Positions 23,447 through 31,614 of a stretch of DNA of 44,908 bases are shown piece by piece. The stretch is from Chloroflexota bacterium (lineage in GTDB: Bacteria; Chloroflexota; Limnocylindria; Limnocylindrales; CSP1-4). Both the position numbers and the translations under genes were made by a program. The notes beneath the pieces were generated by a model. The model searched no databases, was not told the DNA's origin, and was given only the letters and a program-made list of their open reading frames with translations. Numbering within the stretch: position 1 is the first letter of the stretch; each line of letters opens with the position of its first letter. The stretch is from assembly GCA_021802585.1 (NCBI GenBank), contig JAJZRQ010000016.1, positions 1 through 44,908 of the forward strand. Direction: 5' to 3'.

Positions 23447-24393
23447 GCGCCGCACCGATCGCCCCGGCCGACCTCCGCGGAGCCCGCTGGCGCCTCCGGC
23501 TGCGGAATGCTCGCGGCTTCGCACGGCGCTACGCTTCGCGGCGCGACGGCCTCGTGGGGGCCGCGATCCTCCTCGCGTTCGCGGTCCTCGCGATCGCCCC
23601 GGACCTCTTCGTCGGCCCGCTCCAGACGGTCACGACCGCCACGGGGGGCCCGCTCGAGCCGCCGTCGGCGGCCCACCTCCTCGGCACCGACGAATCCGGG
23701 CGCGACATGCTCAACCTCACCCTCCACGGGGCCCGGATCTCGATGGTCATCGGCCTCCTCGCGACGCTCATCACGATCGTCCTCGGCGCCGTCATCGGGA
23801 TCGTCTCCGGCTACGTCGGCGGGCGCTGGGACCAGGTGCTCATGCGGGTCACGGACTTCTTCCTCGTCCTGCCGACCTTCGTCCTCGCGATCGTCCTCGC
23901 CCCGATCATCCTCGACATCGTCGGGACGGACGCGGAGCTGCTCGGGATCCGGGCGACGCTCCTCGTCATCGTCGTCGTCATCGGCCTCACGAGCTGGGCC
24001 TCGACGGCGCGGATCATCCGCTCGCAGACGCTCTCGGTGAAGGAGCGGATGTTCGTCGACCGGGCCCGGGTGATCGGCGGTGGCCCGGCCCACATCATGC
24101 GGCGCCACATCCTCCCGAACGTCGTGAACCTCATCGTTGCGAACACGGTCCTCACGTTCGCCGGCGCGATCTTCACCGAGACGACGCTCTCGTTCATCGG
24201 CCTCGGGGATCCCTTCGCGCCGTCGTGGGGTCAGCTCCTCAACGCGGCCCAGGAGGCCGGCGCGCCCGGGCTCGGGGCCTGGTGGTACATCGCCCCGCCG
24301 GCGTTCTGCGTCGTCGTCGTCATCGTCGCGTTCACCCTCGTCGGGAACGCCCTCGATGACGTCCTGAACCCGAAGGCGGGGCTGCGTCGATGA
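23443..24393 (+). CDS. peptide ABC transporter permease (OppC/DppC type)
   Basis: Second permease of the heterodimer, 316 residues. A basic N-terminus precedes the first helix. HLLGTDESGRDMLNLTLHGARIS is the OppC/DppC-specific signature after the first external loop. The EAA-like coupling motif is DRARVIGGGPAHIMRRHILPN, and DALDDVLNPK-type residues close the protein (NALDDVLNPKAGLRR). It begins at a GTG overlapping the upstream stop and its own stop overlaps the ATPase start (ATGA). Confidence 0.92.
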   Translation: MSAAPIAPADLRGARWRLRLRNARGFARRYASRRDGLVGAAILLAFAVLAIAPDLFVGPLQTVTTATGGPLEPPSAAHLLGTDESGRDMLNLTLHGARISMVIGLLATLITIVLGAVIGIVSGYVGGRWDQVLMRVTDFFLVLPTFVLAIVLAPIILDIVGTDAELLGIRATLLVIVVVIGLTSWASTARIIRSQTLSVKERMFVDRARVIGGGPAHIMRRHILPNVVNLIVANTVLTFAGAIFTETTLSFIGLGDPFAPSWGQLLNAAQEAGAPGLGAWWYIAPPAFCVVVVIVAFTLVGNALDDVLNPKAGLRR

Positions 24394-25544
24394 CCGCGGA
24401 GCCGGCAGGGGTCGCGCGGTCCGCCGCGGACCGCGCGACGATCCGGGGCCGCCGGCAGTGGCCGCTCCCGAGGCAGGCCGACCCCGATGCCCCGCTCCTC
24501 GTCGTCGAGGGGCTCACGACGCACTTCCGCCTCGGCGGAGCGACCGTCCATGCCGTCGACGACGTGAGCTTCACGCTCGAGGACGGCGAGGCCCTCGGGA
24601 TCGCCGGTGAGTCGGGCTGCGGGAAGACGACGACGGCCCTCTCGCTCGTCCGCCTCCTCCCCTCGAACGCGGAGGTCGTCGGGGGGAGCGTCCGGCTCTT
24701 CGGGATCGACCTCCGGACGAAATCGGACAACGCCCTCCGGCGGTATCGCTGGCGGGAGATCTCGATCATCTTCCAGGGGGCGATGAACGCCCTCAACCCG
24801 GTCCGCCGCGTCGGCGACCAGGTCGCCGAACCGCTCATCGAGCGGCTTGGGCTCTCGAAGGCGGCCGCCATGACGCGGGCCGGCGAGCTCCTCGACATGG
24901 TGGGGATCCCGAAGGGGCGGGCGCGGGCGTACCCCCACGAGCTCTCCGGTGGGATGCGGCAGCGGGCGATGATCGCGATGGCGCTCGCCTGCGACCCGGC
25001 GGTCGTCATCGGCGACGAGCCGACGACGGCCCTCGACGTCATGGTCCAGGCCCAGATCCTGGAGCTCCTCGAGACGCTCCGCGAGCGCCTCGGGCTCTCG
25101 CTCATCCTCATCACCCATGACCTCTCGGTCATCGCCGAGACCTGCGACCGGGTCATGGTCATGTACGCCGGCCGCGTGGCCGAGGAGGGCCCCGTCGGGA
25201 CGGTCTTCGCCACGCCCCGCCACCCCTACACGCAGATGCTCCTCCGGGCGTTCCCCGACGTCCACGCGGGTCGGCGCGACCTCGGGACGATCCCCGGCAC
25301 GCCGCCCGACCTGCGGAAGCCGCCGCCCGGCTGCCGGTTCCATCCCCGCTGCCCGGTGGCGATGGACGTCTGCCGGACGGTGACGCCGCCCGAGGTGACG
25401 TTCTGCGACCGCGTCCGGGTCGCCTGTCACCTCTACCCGCCCGGGAGCGACGGGGCGCCGCGGCCGCTGCCGCCCGCCCGCGCGGGGGCCGGGGCCGCAC
25501 TCCCCCGCGCGTCGGCCGCCCCGCCCGAGGAGGGGGCCTCGTGA
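24390..25544 (+). CDS. peptide ABC transporter ATP-binding protein (OppD/DppD type)
   Basis: Cytosolic ATPase of 384 residues. Walker A GESGCGKTT starts at 73, the ABC signature LSGGMRQRAMIAMAL follows, then Walker B VVIGDEPTTALD and the H-loop LILITHDLSVIAE. The C-terminal oligopeptide-transporter extension has GCRFHPRCPVAMDVC, a Cys-rich region shared by this family. The first 30 residues are an Arg-rich extension. ATGA overlap with the OppC-type gene fixes the start; its stop overlaps the second ATPase gene. Confidence 0.94.
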   Translation: MTAEPAGVARSAADRATIRGRRQWPLPRQADPDAPLLVVEGLTTHFRLGGATVHAVDDVSFTLEDGEALGIAGESGCGKTTTALSLVRLLPSNAEVVGGSVRLFGIDLRTKSDNALRRYRWREISIIFQGAMNALNPVRRVGDQVAEPLIERLGLSKAAAMTRAGELLDMVGIPKGRARAYPHELSGGMRQRAMIAMALACDPAVVIGDEPTTALDVMVQAQILELLETLRERLGLSLILITHDLSVIAETCDRVMVMYAGRVAEEGPVGTVFATPRHPYTQMLLRAFPDVHAGRRDLGTIPGTPPDLRKPPPGCRFHPRCPVAMDVCRTVTPPEVTFCDRVRVACHLYPPGSDGAPRPLPPARAGAGAALPRASAAPPEEGAS

Positions 25545-26635
25545 CCGTCCCGACGCGCCCCGGCGCCGAGCTCGTCCGCCTCGAGGGCCTCCAGGTCCAC
25601 TTCCCGATCCGGCGCGGGGCCGCGAGCCTCCTCCGGCGCCGCGCCGCGGGCGCGGTGCGGGCCGTGGACGGGATCGACCTCGCGATCCGCGCCGGCGAGG
25701 TCCTCGGCCTCGTCGGCGAGTCGGGCTCCGGCAAGACGACGACGGGCCGGGTCATCGTGAAGCTCACCCGGCCCACCGCGGGGCGCCTCCTCCTCGACGG
25801 CGAGGACGTGACGGGCGTCTGGGGCGGCGAAGCGCTCCGGCGGTACCGGCGGCGCGTCCAGCTCATCTTCCAGGACCCGTACGAGACGCTGAACCCCAAG
25901 CAGACGATCCACGACTTCGTCGCCGAGCCGCTCGAGGTCCAGGGCGTCGGCGGGAGCGCCGCGGGCCGCGAGGAGCGGGTCATCGCCGCCCTCGAGTCGG
26001 CCGGCCTCCGGCCGGCGGCCGACTTCGCCTTCCGCTACCCGCACGAGCTCTCGGGCGGCCAGCGGCAGCGAGCCGTGATCGCCGGGGCGCTCGTCCTCGA
26101 CCCGGCGCTCGTCGTCGCCGACGAGCCGGTGAGCATGCTCGACGTCTCGATCCGGACGGAGATCCTCAACCTCATGCTCGACCTCCGCCGGGAGCACGAC
26201 CTCACGTACCTCTTCATCACCCACGACCTGTCGGTGGCGTGGGTCATCGCCGACCGGATCGCGGTCATGTACCTCGGCCGGGTCATGGAGCTCGGGACGG
26301 CCGAGGAAGTGATCCGCGACCCGCGCCACCCCTACACGCGGGCGCTCGTCTCGGTCATGCCGACCCCCGAACCGCCGCGCCCCGGCGAGCGTGCGCGGCG
26401 GGTGATCCTCGCCGGCGAGACACCGGACGCCGCCCACGTCCCGACGGGCTGCCGGTTCCACCCGCGGTGCCCGCTCGCCGAGCAGGCCGGGATCCTGGAG
26501 CGCTGCCGGACGGAGGAGCCGCCGCTCATCGACCTCGGGCTCGGGCGCGCGTCGGCGTGCTGGCTCGCGGAGTCGGGCAGGCCGCTGCCGGCGGTCGAGC
26601 GTCGGCTGCTCCCCTCCGGCGGGCCTGCCGCCTGA
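25541..26635 (+). CDS. peptide ABC transporter ATP-binding protein (OppF/DppF type)
   Basis: Second ATPase, 364 residues. Walker A GESGSGKTT starts at 59, the Q-loop region IFQDPYETLNPKQ is typical for OppF/DppF, the signature is LSGGQRQRAVIAGAL, Walker B VVADEPVSMLD and H-loop FITHDLSVAWVIAD. The C-terminal extension has GCRFHPRCPLAEQ. The GTG start overlaps the stop of the first ATPase gene. It ends the five-gene operon and converges with the Lrp-type gene 60 bases downstream. Confidence 0.94.
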   Translation: MTVPTRPGAELVRLEGLQVHFPIRRGAASLLRRRAAGAVRAVDGIDLAIRAGEVLGLVGESGSGKTTTGRVIVKLTRPTAGRLLLDGEDVTGVWGGEALRRYRRRVQLIFQDPYETLNPKQTIHDFVAEPLEVQGVGGSAAGREERVIAALESAGLRPAADFAFRYPHELSGGQRQRAVIAGALVLDPALVVADEPVSMLDVSIRTEILNLMLDLRREHDLTYLFITHDLSVAWVIADRIAVMYLGRVMELGTAEEVIRDPRHPYTRALVSVMPTPEPPRPGERARRVILAGETPDAAHVPTGCRFHPRCPLAEQAGILERCRTEEPPLIDLGLGRASACWLAESGRPLPAVERRLLPSGGPAA

Positions 26636-26695
26636 CGATCCGCAGGCGATCGCCCCCGGCAGCGGGGCCGCGCCGCCAGCGATCCCTCGCGAGGC

Positions 26696-27190
26696 TCAGC
26701 GCGTGCCCCAGGCGTAGGTCTGCTTCACCATCCGGAGGTAGACGAACGTCTCGGTCTCCCGGACGCCGTCGACCTGGCGGAGGCGGTCGGAGAGGAACCG
26801 GAGGAGCGCGTCGTTGTCCTCGCAGACCACCTCGACGAGGAGGTCGTACGACCCGGCCGTGACGACGAGGTAGGAGACCTCGGGGAACGCGGCGACGACC
26901 TCGGCCACCTCGATGAGGCGGTCGGCCTGGCAGCGGACCCCGATCATCGCCTGCTGCTGGAAGCCCAGCTTCAGCGGGTCCGTGACCCCGACGACCTGGA
27001 GGATTCCCCGCTCGATGAGGCGGTTCGTCCGCGCCCGGACCGCCGCCTCCGACACGCCGAGCTCGGCGGCGATCTGGGTGAAGGGCCGCCGGCCGTCCTG
27101 CTGGAGGTGCTCGATGATCCGCTTGTCGAGGCCCGACACGTCCGCGCCCGGCCCGCCGCCGTTGGCGCGCGCCCGAGGCTGCTGGGTCAC
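26696..27190 (-). CDS. Lrp/AsnC-family transcriptional regulator
   Basis: A 164-residue regulator. The N-terminal winged HTH is LDKRIIEHLQQDGRRPFTQIAAELGVSEAAVRARTNRLIERGILQ, split here as helix 1 (LDKRIIEHLQ), helix 2 (FTQIAAELG) and recognition helix (EAAVRARTNRLI). The C-terminal RAM domain binds an amino acid and drives oligomerisation (GVRCQADRLIEVAEVVAAF, SYDLLVEVVCEDNDALLRFL). The GTG at 27190 is preferred because GGGGAGGCGGAGG precedes it and no longer frame shows homology. Neighbours (peptide transporter, PLP sulfur amino acid enzyme) suggest amino acid control, which is inference. Confidence 0.9.
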   Translation of the reverse strand: MTQQPRARANGGGPGADVSGLDKRIIEHLQQDGRRPFTQIAAELGVSEAAVRARTNRLIERGILQVVGVTDPLKLGFQQQAMIGVRCQADRLIEVAEVVAAFPEVSYLVVTAGSYDLLVEVVCEDNDALLRFLSDRLRQVDGVRETETFVYLRMVKQTYAWGTR

Positions 27191-27501
27191 CGCCTCCGCC
27201 TCCCCTGGGCCGTGCCGGACTCGCGGCGCGGCGTCGGGCGACCGTAGCAGACCGGGCGGCGGGCGGCACCGAATCCCGCGGGCCGCAACGACCGGCCCGC
27301 GGTCGGGCGCGTCCCGGGACCCACCCGGTACGATCGTCCGGGGACGCTCCGGTGCGTCCGCGCACCGCCGAGCATGCGCTGGCGTGCCCGCCGGCCCGCT
27401 GCCAGGCGTTCCGGCCTCGCCGGGCGGCCGGGCGGCATGCAAGAATCGCGAGCGGCAGGCAGCCGCCTGGCCGGGCACGCCCGCCGGACAAGGGGAGAGT
27501 C
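27191..27501. other. divergent intergenic region Lrp / diguanylate cyclase
   Basis: No gene is supported in these 311 bases. The region holds a - strand TACGGT -10 candidate at 27246-27241 for the Lrp gene and a GGGGAGAG ribosome binding site for the GTG at 27502. Nothing else is recognised. Confidence 0.5.
27241..27246 (-). promoter_or_regulatory. -10 box for the Lrp/AsnC gene
   Basis: On the - strand TACGGT lies about 50 bases upstream of the GTG start, giving a short leader that contains the GGGGAGG ribosome site. No -35 is visible. Confidence 0.35.
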
Positions 27502-28809
27502 GTGACGAACGCCTGGCTCGCTGCGGGGCTTGGCGTCGTCGTCGTGCTGGACCTCGCGCTCCTCGCGGTCGCGCTGCAGCCGATGCTGGCCCGGCGCCTC
27601 GACGAGCGGCGTGCCGCGCGCGACGTCGACGCCAGCGGCGCCCTGCTCGACCTCCGGGCGATCGCCGCGCTCGACCCGGCGGCCATGCTCTCCGACGGCG
27701 TCCCGGCGGCGGCCTTCGACCGGGTCGTTCGGGTGGCGAGCTGGGCGTACCTCCTCTCGACCGCCCTCGTCGTCTACGCCACGGGGCTCTGGCCGATGGC
27801 CGAGGAGCCGCTCCTCCTCGTCCTCGCGATCGGCGGTCTCTTCATCCTCGTCGCCCACGACATCCTCCCGGCCGCCGACCTCGGGGTCGCGCGCTTCGCC
27901 GTGGAGGGCGCCGTCGCGATCACGCTCGCGAGCATCGTCGTCGCCCTCACCGGGGGCGCGGCAAGCCCGTTCTTCTACGCCTACCCGCTCGTCGTCGCCG
28001 GGGCCGCGCTCGTCGTGCGGCCGCTCCTCACCGTCGCCCTCGCCGCCGCGGCGATCGGCGGGTACGCCCTCGCGGCGGGGGTCGCCGCGGGCGGAACGCC
28101 CCTCGACGCCGGCGCCCTGGCCCTCGTCCTCGTGAACCTCGTCGCCCTCGTCCTCCTGTCGTCGGTCGCGACCGCGATCGCCCACGAGCAGCGGCGGGCG
28201 CGCGACGCGGCCATCCGCCTCTCCACGATCGACGCGCTCACCGGGCTCGCGAACCGCGGCTACATCCTCGCGGCCGTCGAGCGGGAGATCGAGCGGGCGA
28301 CCCGCTATCGCCGGGGCTTCTGCCTCCTCATGGCCGACCTCGACGGGCTGAAGGACCTCAACGACACGTTCGGCCACCGGGTCGGCGACCGGGCCCTCGC
28401 CGACGTGGCCGCCGTCATCCGCGACAACGTCCGCCGGATCGACACGCCGGCCCGTCTCGGCGGCGACGAGTTCCTCGTCCTCCTCCCCGAGACCGACCCG
28501 GACGGGGCGCGCGTCGTCGCCGACAAGATCCGCCTCGGCGTTGCCGCGATCCGCCTCGGCGAGCCCGGCGAGCCGATCCCGATCGGCGTGTCCGTCGGGA
28601 TCGGCGAATGGGCGCCGGGCCGCTCGGTGGACGACATCATGGTCGCGGCCGACGAGGCGATGTACGAGGCGAAGCGCCTGCACCGCCGCCGCCCGAACGG
28701 GCGCGGCTGGCTCGCGCCCGTCGGCCCGGGGCGGGCGTCCGCGGCACCGGCGGGGCATCCCGGGCGCGAGGCGGGCGTCGGAGCGGGGAGGGCCGACGGC
28801 CGGCGCTGA
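27502..28809 (+). CDS. membrane diguanylate cyclase (GGDEF)
   Basis: Makes cyclic di-GMP from two GTP. The 435-residue protein has an N-terminal membrane sensor region of about six to seven hydrophobic segments (5-25, 80-95, 102-120, 132-150, 156-195, 205-225), a short helix with EQRRARDAAIRL, then the GGDEF domain from DALTGLANRGY (about 244). The active-site GGDEF is at 320-324, and an intact inhibitory site RxxD (R311 to D314) lies the canonical five residues before it, so product feedback inhibition is expected. No EAL or PAS domain is seen. The GTG start has GGGGAGAG upstream. The C-terminal 35 residues are low complexity. Confidence 0.92.
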   Translation: MTNAWLAAGLGVVVVLDLALLAVALQPMLARRLDERRAARDVDASGALLDLRAIAALDPAAMLSDGVPAAAFDRVVRVASWAYLLSTALVVYATGLWPMAEEPLLLVLAIGGLFILVAHDILPAADLGVARFAVEGAVAITLASIVVALTGGAASPFFYAYPLVVAGAALVVRPLLTVALAAAAIGGYALAAGVAAGGTPLDAGALALVLVNLVALVLLSSVATAIAHEQRRARDAAIRLSTIDALTGLANRGYILAAVEREIERATRYRRGFCLLMADLDGLKDLNDTFGHRVGDRALADVAAVIRDNVRRIDTPARLGGDEFLVLLPETDPDGARVVADKIRLGVAAIRLGEPGEPIPIGVSVGIGEWAPGRSVDDIMVAADEAMYEAKRLHRRRPNGRGWLAPVGPGRASAAPAGHPGREAGVGAGRADGRR

Positions 28810-28842
28810 CACCGCCCGCTCGGCCGCGGCGGCCCGCCGGTG

Positions 28843-28848
28843 TAGGAT
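28843..28848 (+). promoter_or_regulatory. -10 box for leaderless PLP-enzyme gene
   Basis: TAGGAT (TANNNT) is followed by eight bases and the ATG at 28857. No Shine-Dalgarno sequence is present, so the transcript probably starts at the ATG. Confidence 0.5.
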
Positions 28849-28856
28849 CGGACGCC

Positions 28857-30044
28857 ATGGACGGCTTCACGACGCGGGCGATCCGCGCCGCCTCGCGTGC
28901 CCCGCGCGTCGACCAGCGGCCGACGTCCGTGCCGATCTACCAGGTCGTGACGTTCTCCGCGGCCGATGCCGACGAGCTGGGGGCGGTGACGACCGGCGCG
29001 ACCGAGGGCTACGTCTACGCCCGGATGGCGAACCCCACCGTCGACGCGCTTGCCGCGACCGTCGCCGAGATCCACGGCGCCGAGGCCGGCTACGCGGTGG
29101 CCTCGGGGATGGCCGCGATCCACGTCGCGGTCGGCTCGCTCGTCCGGGCCGGGGACCGGATCGTCGCGACCCGGAACCTCTACGGGACGACCCGCTCGCT
29201 CCTCACCCGCGTCCTCGGCCGCGCCGGGGTCGAGACGACGTTCGTCGATCCCGCCGACCTCGACGCCGTCGAGGCGGCCCTCGCGGCGGCCCCGACCCGC
29301 GTCCTCTACCTCGAGACGATCTCGAACCCGACGATCGCGGTCGCCGACCTTCCCGCGCTCGCCGCGCTCGGCCACCGGCACGGCGCGGCGGTCGTCGTCG
29401 ACAACACGTTCGCCTCGCCGGCGCTCTGCCGTCCGATCGAGCTCGGCGCCGACCTCGTCGTCGAGTCGGCGACGAAGTACCTCTCCGGCCACTCCGACGT
29501 GCTCGCCGGCGTCGTCGCCGGGTCCGCCGAGCGGATCGCCGCCGTGCGCGCCCTCCAGGTCGACACGGGGGCGACGCTCGCGCCGTTCTCCGCCTTCCTC
29601 GTCCTCCGCGGGATCCCGACGCTCGGCCTCCGGATGGAGCGCCACGCGGCGACGGCCGCCCGCCTCGCTGCGCTCCTGGGGACGGCGCCGGAGGTCTCGC
29701 GCGTCCTCTACCCGATGCTCTCCTCCCACCCCGACCACGCCGTCGCCCGCCGGCTCCTCCCGAACGGCGGGGGGATGCTCGCCGTCGAGCTCGCCGGCGG
29801 GGCGCCGGCGGCGCGGGCGTTCGTCGACGCCCTCCGGATCCCGGAACGGACCGCGTCGCTCGGGAGCATCCACACGATCGTCGTCCACCCGCCGTCGACG
29901 ACCCACCGGCAGCTGACGCCGGCCGAGCTCGCCGCCGCGGGGATCGCCCCCGGGCTCCTCCGGATCAGCGTCGGCCTCGAGGACCCCGACGACCTCCTCG
30001 CCGACGTCGCGCAGGCCCTCGCGGCCGCCCGCACGGCCGCGTGA
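28857..30044 (+). CDS. PLP-dependent Cys/Met metabolism enzyme (cystathionine gamma-synthase / gamma-lyase family)
   Basis: A 395-residue fold-type I PLP enzyme. Landmarks are GFTTRAIRA and TSVPIYQVVTF at the start, YARMANPTVDALAATVAEI, SGMAAIHVAV, YLETISNPTIAVADL, VVDNTFASPALCRPIELGAD, and SATKYLSGHSD with the PLP lysine at K207. Cystathionine gamma-synthase, gamma-lyase, O-acetylhomoserine sulfhydrylase and methionine gamma-lyase share these; sequence by eye does not decide among them. The protein would act in methionine/cysteine interconversion in the cytosol. The leaderless -10 box fixes the ATG. ResB follows after 22 bases. Confidence 0.9.
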   Translation: MDGFTTRAIRAASRAPRVDQRPTSVPIYQVVTFSAADADELGAVTTGATEGYVYARMANPTVDALAATVAEIHGAEAGYAVASGMAAIHVAVGSLVRAGDRIVATRNLYGTTRSLLTRVLGRAGVETTFVDPADLDAVEAALAAAPTRVLYLETISNPTIAVADLPALAALGHRHGAAVVVDNTFASPALCRPIELGADLVVESATKYLSGHSDVLAGVVAGSAERIAAVRALQVDTGATLAPFSAFLVLRGIPTLGLRMERHAATAARLAALLGTAPEVSRVLYPMLSSHPDHAVARRLLPNGGGMLAVELAGGAPAARAFVDALRIPERTASLGSIHTIVVHPPSTTHRQLTPAELAAAGIAPGLLRISVGLEDPDDLLADVAQALAAARTAA

Positions 30045-30066
30045 CGGGCCGGCGCCGCCGGACCCC

Positions 30067-31515
30067 ATGACCGCTCCGCGCGTCGCCCTGCCCGCCGGGT
30101 CGCGGGCGCTCTCCGCCCGGGCGCCGCTCAACCCGCCGGCCCGCCTCGGCCGGGCGCTCTACGGCCTCCTCACCTCCGTCCGCTTCGCCGTCGTCCAGAT
30201 CGTCGCGATCGCCCTCGCCGGCGTCGTGGGGATCGTCCTCCCGCAGCTTCCCGGGGCCGCGCTCCGGTCGCCCGCGGACTACGCGGAGCAGATGGGGATC
30301 CTCCGGGCGCGGGTCGAGCCGTCGCTCGGGCGCGGGCTCGTCGACGCCTTCGAGGCGCTGGGGCTCTTCCGCGTCTTCAGCGCCCCATGGTTCACGGCGC
30401 TCCTCGTCCTCCTCGTCGTCTCGATCGTCGTCTGCACCCTCGACCGGACCCCGCGCCTGTGGCGTGCGGCGCGCGACGTGCGGGTCGTCCAGCCGGATGC
30501 GTTCTTCGACCCGGTCCTCCCCGATCGGGCCGTCATCGCGGGGGGCCTGACGGCCGACGACGTGCGGGCGGCGCTCCGCCGGGCGCGCCTCGGGGTCCGC
30601 GAGGCGACGACCGCCGACGGGGTCCGCTACCTCTACGGCGACCGGAACCGCAACGCGAAGCTGTTCACCCTCGTCACGCATGCCGGCCTCGTCGGGTTCC
30701 TCGTCGCCGCGGCGGTGACGAGCCGTCTCGGGTTCGAGAGCGGGATCCTCCTCCCGGAGGGCCAGGCGATCCCCGTCGAGAGCATCGGGACGGCCGGTCT
30801 CGTGGCGGTGAAGAACCTCGGCTTCACCGCCCCGCGCGACGCGACCGGGCGGTTCACCGACTTCACGACCGATCTCGCCGTCTACCGCGACGGGAAGGAG
30901 ATCGCCCGGAAGGTCATCCGGGTGAACGACCCGCTCCAGGCCGCCGGTTACACGTTCCACCAGAACTTCTTCGGGCCGGCGGTCGACCTCACGCTCCGCG
31001 ACGCGGCCGGGAGCCTCCTGTGGACCGGCCCGGTGCCGCTCGACCAGGTGAACGCCGGGCGGCCCTACGGGCGCTTCACGATCCCCGGGCGCGACGAGGG
31101 GATCGAGCTGCTGCTCGACGCTGCGGCCGGCCAGCCTCCGCTCCTCGTCATGCTCGGCTTCCGGCCGACTGGGACGGCCCCCGACGGCACGCTCCAGGTC
31201 GAGACGACGTTCATCGGCGGGGCGTCGCCCGGGCGGACGTACGCGACGCCCGACGGCCTCTCGATCGCCTTCGAGCGGGTCGGCGCGTACAGCGGGATCA
31301 TCGTGCGCCGCGACCCTGGCGCCCCGATCGTGTGGGTCAGCTTCCTGCTCCTCCTCGTCGGCCTCTCCCTGACGTTCTACTTCCCCCGCCGCCGGGCCTG
31401 GGCCCGCCTCGACGCGTCCGGAGAGCTGCGGATCGTCGCCCGCGCCGACCGCTCCGTCGACCTGCGCCGGGAGTTCGGCCGGCTGCTGGAGGACCTCGTC
31501 GCGCGACGTCGGTAG
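30067..31515 (+). CDS. resB: cytochrome c biogenesis protein ResB (CcsB1-like)
   Basis: System II cytochrome c maturation membrane protein that helps carry and attach heme outside the membrane. The 482 residues have the ResB pattern: helix 1 (RFAVVQIVAIALAGVVGIVLPQ) after LLTSVRFA, helix 2 (TALLVLLVVSIVVCTLDR), helix 3 (VTHAGLVGFLVAAAVTS), a long extracytoplasmic domain with LQAAGYTFHQNFFGPAVDL, and a last helix (VWVSFLLLLVGLSLTFYF). No ResA or ResC/CcsA gene is adjacent, so the partner must be elsewhere. The ATG has no Shine-Dalgarno and lies 22 bases after the PLP enzyme, suggesting readthrough transcription. Confidence 0.9.
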   Translation: MTAPRVALPAGSRALSARAPLNPPARLGRALYGLLTSVRFAVVQIVAIALAGVVGIVLPQLPGAALRSPADYAEQMGILRARVEPSLGRGLVDAFEALGLFRVFSAPWFTALLVLLVVSIVVCTLDRTPRLWRAARDVRVVQPDAFFDPVLPDRAVIAGGLTADDVRAALRRARLGVREATTADGVRYLYGDRNRNAKLFTLVTHAGLVGFLVAAAVTSRLGFESGILLPEGQAIPVESIGTAGLVAVKNLGFTAPRDATGRFTDFTTDLAVYRDGKEIARKVIRVNDPLQAAGYTFHQNFFGPAVDLTLRDAAGSLLWTGPVPLDQVNAGRPYGRFTIPGRDEGIELLLDAAAGQPPLLVMLGFRPTGTAPDGTLQVETTFIGGASPGRTYATPDGLSIAFERVGAYSGIIVRRDPGAPIVWVSFLLLLVGLSLTFYFPRRRAWARLDASGELRIVARADRSVDLRREFGRLLEDLVARRR

Positions 31516-31564
31516 CCTCCGTCGTGGGGCTGGCGGCGACCTCCTGGGGCCGAGGGAGCCTGCA

Positions 31565-31585
31565 GCCCGTTCACACCGAACGGGC
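31565..31585. terminator. hairpin between resB and the ROK-like gene
   Basis: GCCCGTTC (31565-31572) and GAACGGGC (31578-31585) form a perfect 8-bp stem with loop ACACC. It lies in the gap between two convergent genes and could serve both. No T tract is present. Confidence 0.5.
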
Positions 31586-31614
31586 ACGCCGCCGGACGCG
31601 GGCGCCCATCTCGG

